Origin: Symbiodinium natans
Taxonomy: Eukaryota > Sar > Dinophyceae > Suessiales > Symbiodiniaceae
Direction: 5' to 3'
Assembly (NCBI GenBank): GCA_905221605.1
Contig: CAJNDS010000016.1
Coordinates: 207,832 to 255,548 of the forward strand
DNA: 47,717 nucleotides
Both the position numbers and the translations under genes were made by a program. Below, in pieces: positions 46,547 through 47,717 of this stretch (within the stretch, counting starts at the first letter, position 1; each line of letters opens with the position of its first letter). A model generated the notes under the pieces. It ran no database searches, was not told where the DNA came from, and was given only the letters and a program-made list of their open reading frames with translations.

Positions 46547-46575
46547 AGGGCGTAGCCCAAGTTCCAGAAGCTGAC

Positions 46576-46580
46576 AAAAC
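46576..46580 (+). terminator. Possible 3'-end signal AAAAC
   Basis: AAAAC lies 30 bp after the stop. Dinoflagellate transcripts are reported to use AAAAG/AAAAC rather than AATAAA near the poly(A) site. A five-base word is weak evidence. Confidence 0.3.
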
Positions 46581-46599
46581 CCTAAACCCTAAACCCTAA

Positions 46600-47717
46600 A
46601 CCCCCACATTCCCAAACAGAAACCTGGGCCCTATAAAGCCCTACAAGGAGGGGAACCCCCTCGAGGGCCTAAATTGGGCTTAACAGAATAATGACTTAGG
46701 CTTGACGTCCACTTGCAAAAGGTAGCACAGTGAGGGGTGCCCTCCCTGTACACACCACAAGCGCTTCGAGGATAGAAGAGAATTTGGAGCGAACGGTGGC
46801 GCAGAAATACCACGAAGCAGAGGCAAGTTTGGAATCCTGTGGCGTTTTGAATCGGTTGTTGGGATAAGTAAGTGTTTTGAGATGTTGTTTAGGCCTACCC
46901 CTGAGCCCGAGACTCACTACCACTTGCTATTGGTTGCCATCGAATAGTCTACGGGGTTCTGGTGGAAGGTGTGCGAATTCGTCGTCATTGTTGACCGAAG
47001 GAGCATGTCCGACACATGTTAGTTTTTGGGTTACGTAGTCCTGTCCGGACAGAAGTCACTAAGCCACCAACAAAGACATCGACGCGTGATGCAGGCGATA
47101 CTCTAGCTGACTTCCTGCGTGGTCACTTGGGAACCTCCACAACTGCACTTGCGCTACAAAGTCTCTCCTGAAAGAAGGTGATGTGGGGAATGACGGGAGC
47201 ATGGGTGTTGTGGGACGATGTGCCCTGCACGACATGAGCGGATCTTCGGCACGCGCTGGATGGCATGCGGTTGCAAGTGTTGAGAAACAGGAAACCCCAG
47301 GAGTGGAATCATCAGGCCTCAGGGCTGTAGCTTTGTAAGAAGGGCGCGCTCCCTTTTACTTTGGGGGTTACTACTCCTTGCTGGAGAGCTTCGCCCACAC
47401 ACGCACATGTTCCGGAGACCAGGGGTACTCGGCTCCTTGGGTGGGGTGGCAGGGCTTAGTAAGGTTTTGGCTGACGCAGAGCTTGGGTGCTTAGGCTCGA
47501 GGAGCTATGCTGCTCCCCTCCCCCTTCTCTCGGTAGAACGGAAGCTTTGGGCCTAAATCACATGCTCTGTGTTTGACCCAAGAGGTGCTACAACTCAAGG
47601 CGATTGATTCTATGGGGGTCCCCCTATATGATGGGACCTTATGGTTCCCAGAAGGGACGGTAGCTAATCCAGAGCATTGGTCATTTTCGTTGAGGTGTGT
47701 GGACGTAGAAGCCCCGC
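46600..47717. other. Downstream stretch, no gene recognised
   Basis: Telomere-like tracts end near 46602. No frame on either strand looks like a known family; the frames open on the minus strand at 46631-46923 are short and unsupported. Likely intergenic DNA. Confidence 0.5.

Noticed and set aside
4697-46602. The window as a chromosome end
   Set aside because: Tracts run in both orientations, are interrupted by coding exons, and unique DNA lies on both sides.

Overview
The window reads as nuclear DNA of a dinoflagellate, most likely Suessiales/Symbiodiniaceae. The reasons are: Arabidopsis-type telomere repeat TTTAGGG/CCCTAAA scattered through the sequence, very short exons, MITE/introner-like inverted-repeat elements in introns, a sense-oriented non-LTR retroelement, and no bacterial gene layout. 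I see no rRNA, tRNA or CRISPR array. The lineage is an inference; no marker gene is present.

Layout. Bases 1-4690 hold no telomere-like repeats. They contain an unassigned stretch (1-1500) and a decayed non-LTR retroelement whose reverse transcriptase-RNase H frame (2212-4620) is still open. From about 4697 to 46600 the sequence becomes a mosaic: short GC-rich coding blocks (about 15-220 bp) separated by introns full of TTTAGGG or CCCTAAA tracts, degenerate variants of them, microsatellites and several families of short palindromic elements. From 46600 to 47717 the telomere-like tracts stop again and I recognise no gene.

Main result. The coding blocks all lie on the + strand. In many consecutive pairs the splice phase fits, and together they spell one long gene from before 4793 to a stop at 46544-46546. 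Its second half matches the OSCA/CSC1/TMEM63 (RSN1_7TM) family of mechanosensitive, stress-gated cation channels in the right order: a W-E-N loop motif (exon 8014), TM4 with its Asn (25079), the F..TLVNTA helix (26453), the D/W loop and following helix (28315, 29407, 30021), the MYSTGFPVLYL helix (33262), the FWADKYALLR signature (34105), and the CPFAILFHL-LFAIWLFGNQ helix (36382, 36924). I list 72 putative exons plus two ambiguous coding regions. Exon borders were read by eye from AG/GT signals, reading frame and phase; some are certainly wrong in detail, and the first exon(s) lie upstream of 4793, perhaps outside the window.

How it fits together. The retroelement sits just upstream of the first visible exon, probably in an upstream intron of the same gene. 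Telomere-like tracts often supply the splice donor itself (exon|GTTTAGGG) and G-rich tracts tend to follow donors. One intron (31648-31802) consists almost entirely of a single introner-like element. The window is therefore a good place to study intron gain by telomere-repeat and introner insertion within a membrane-channel gene.
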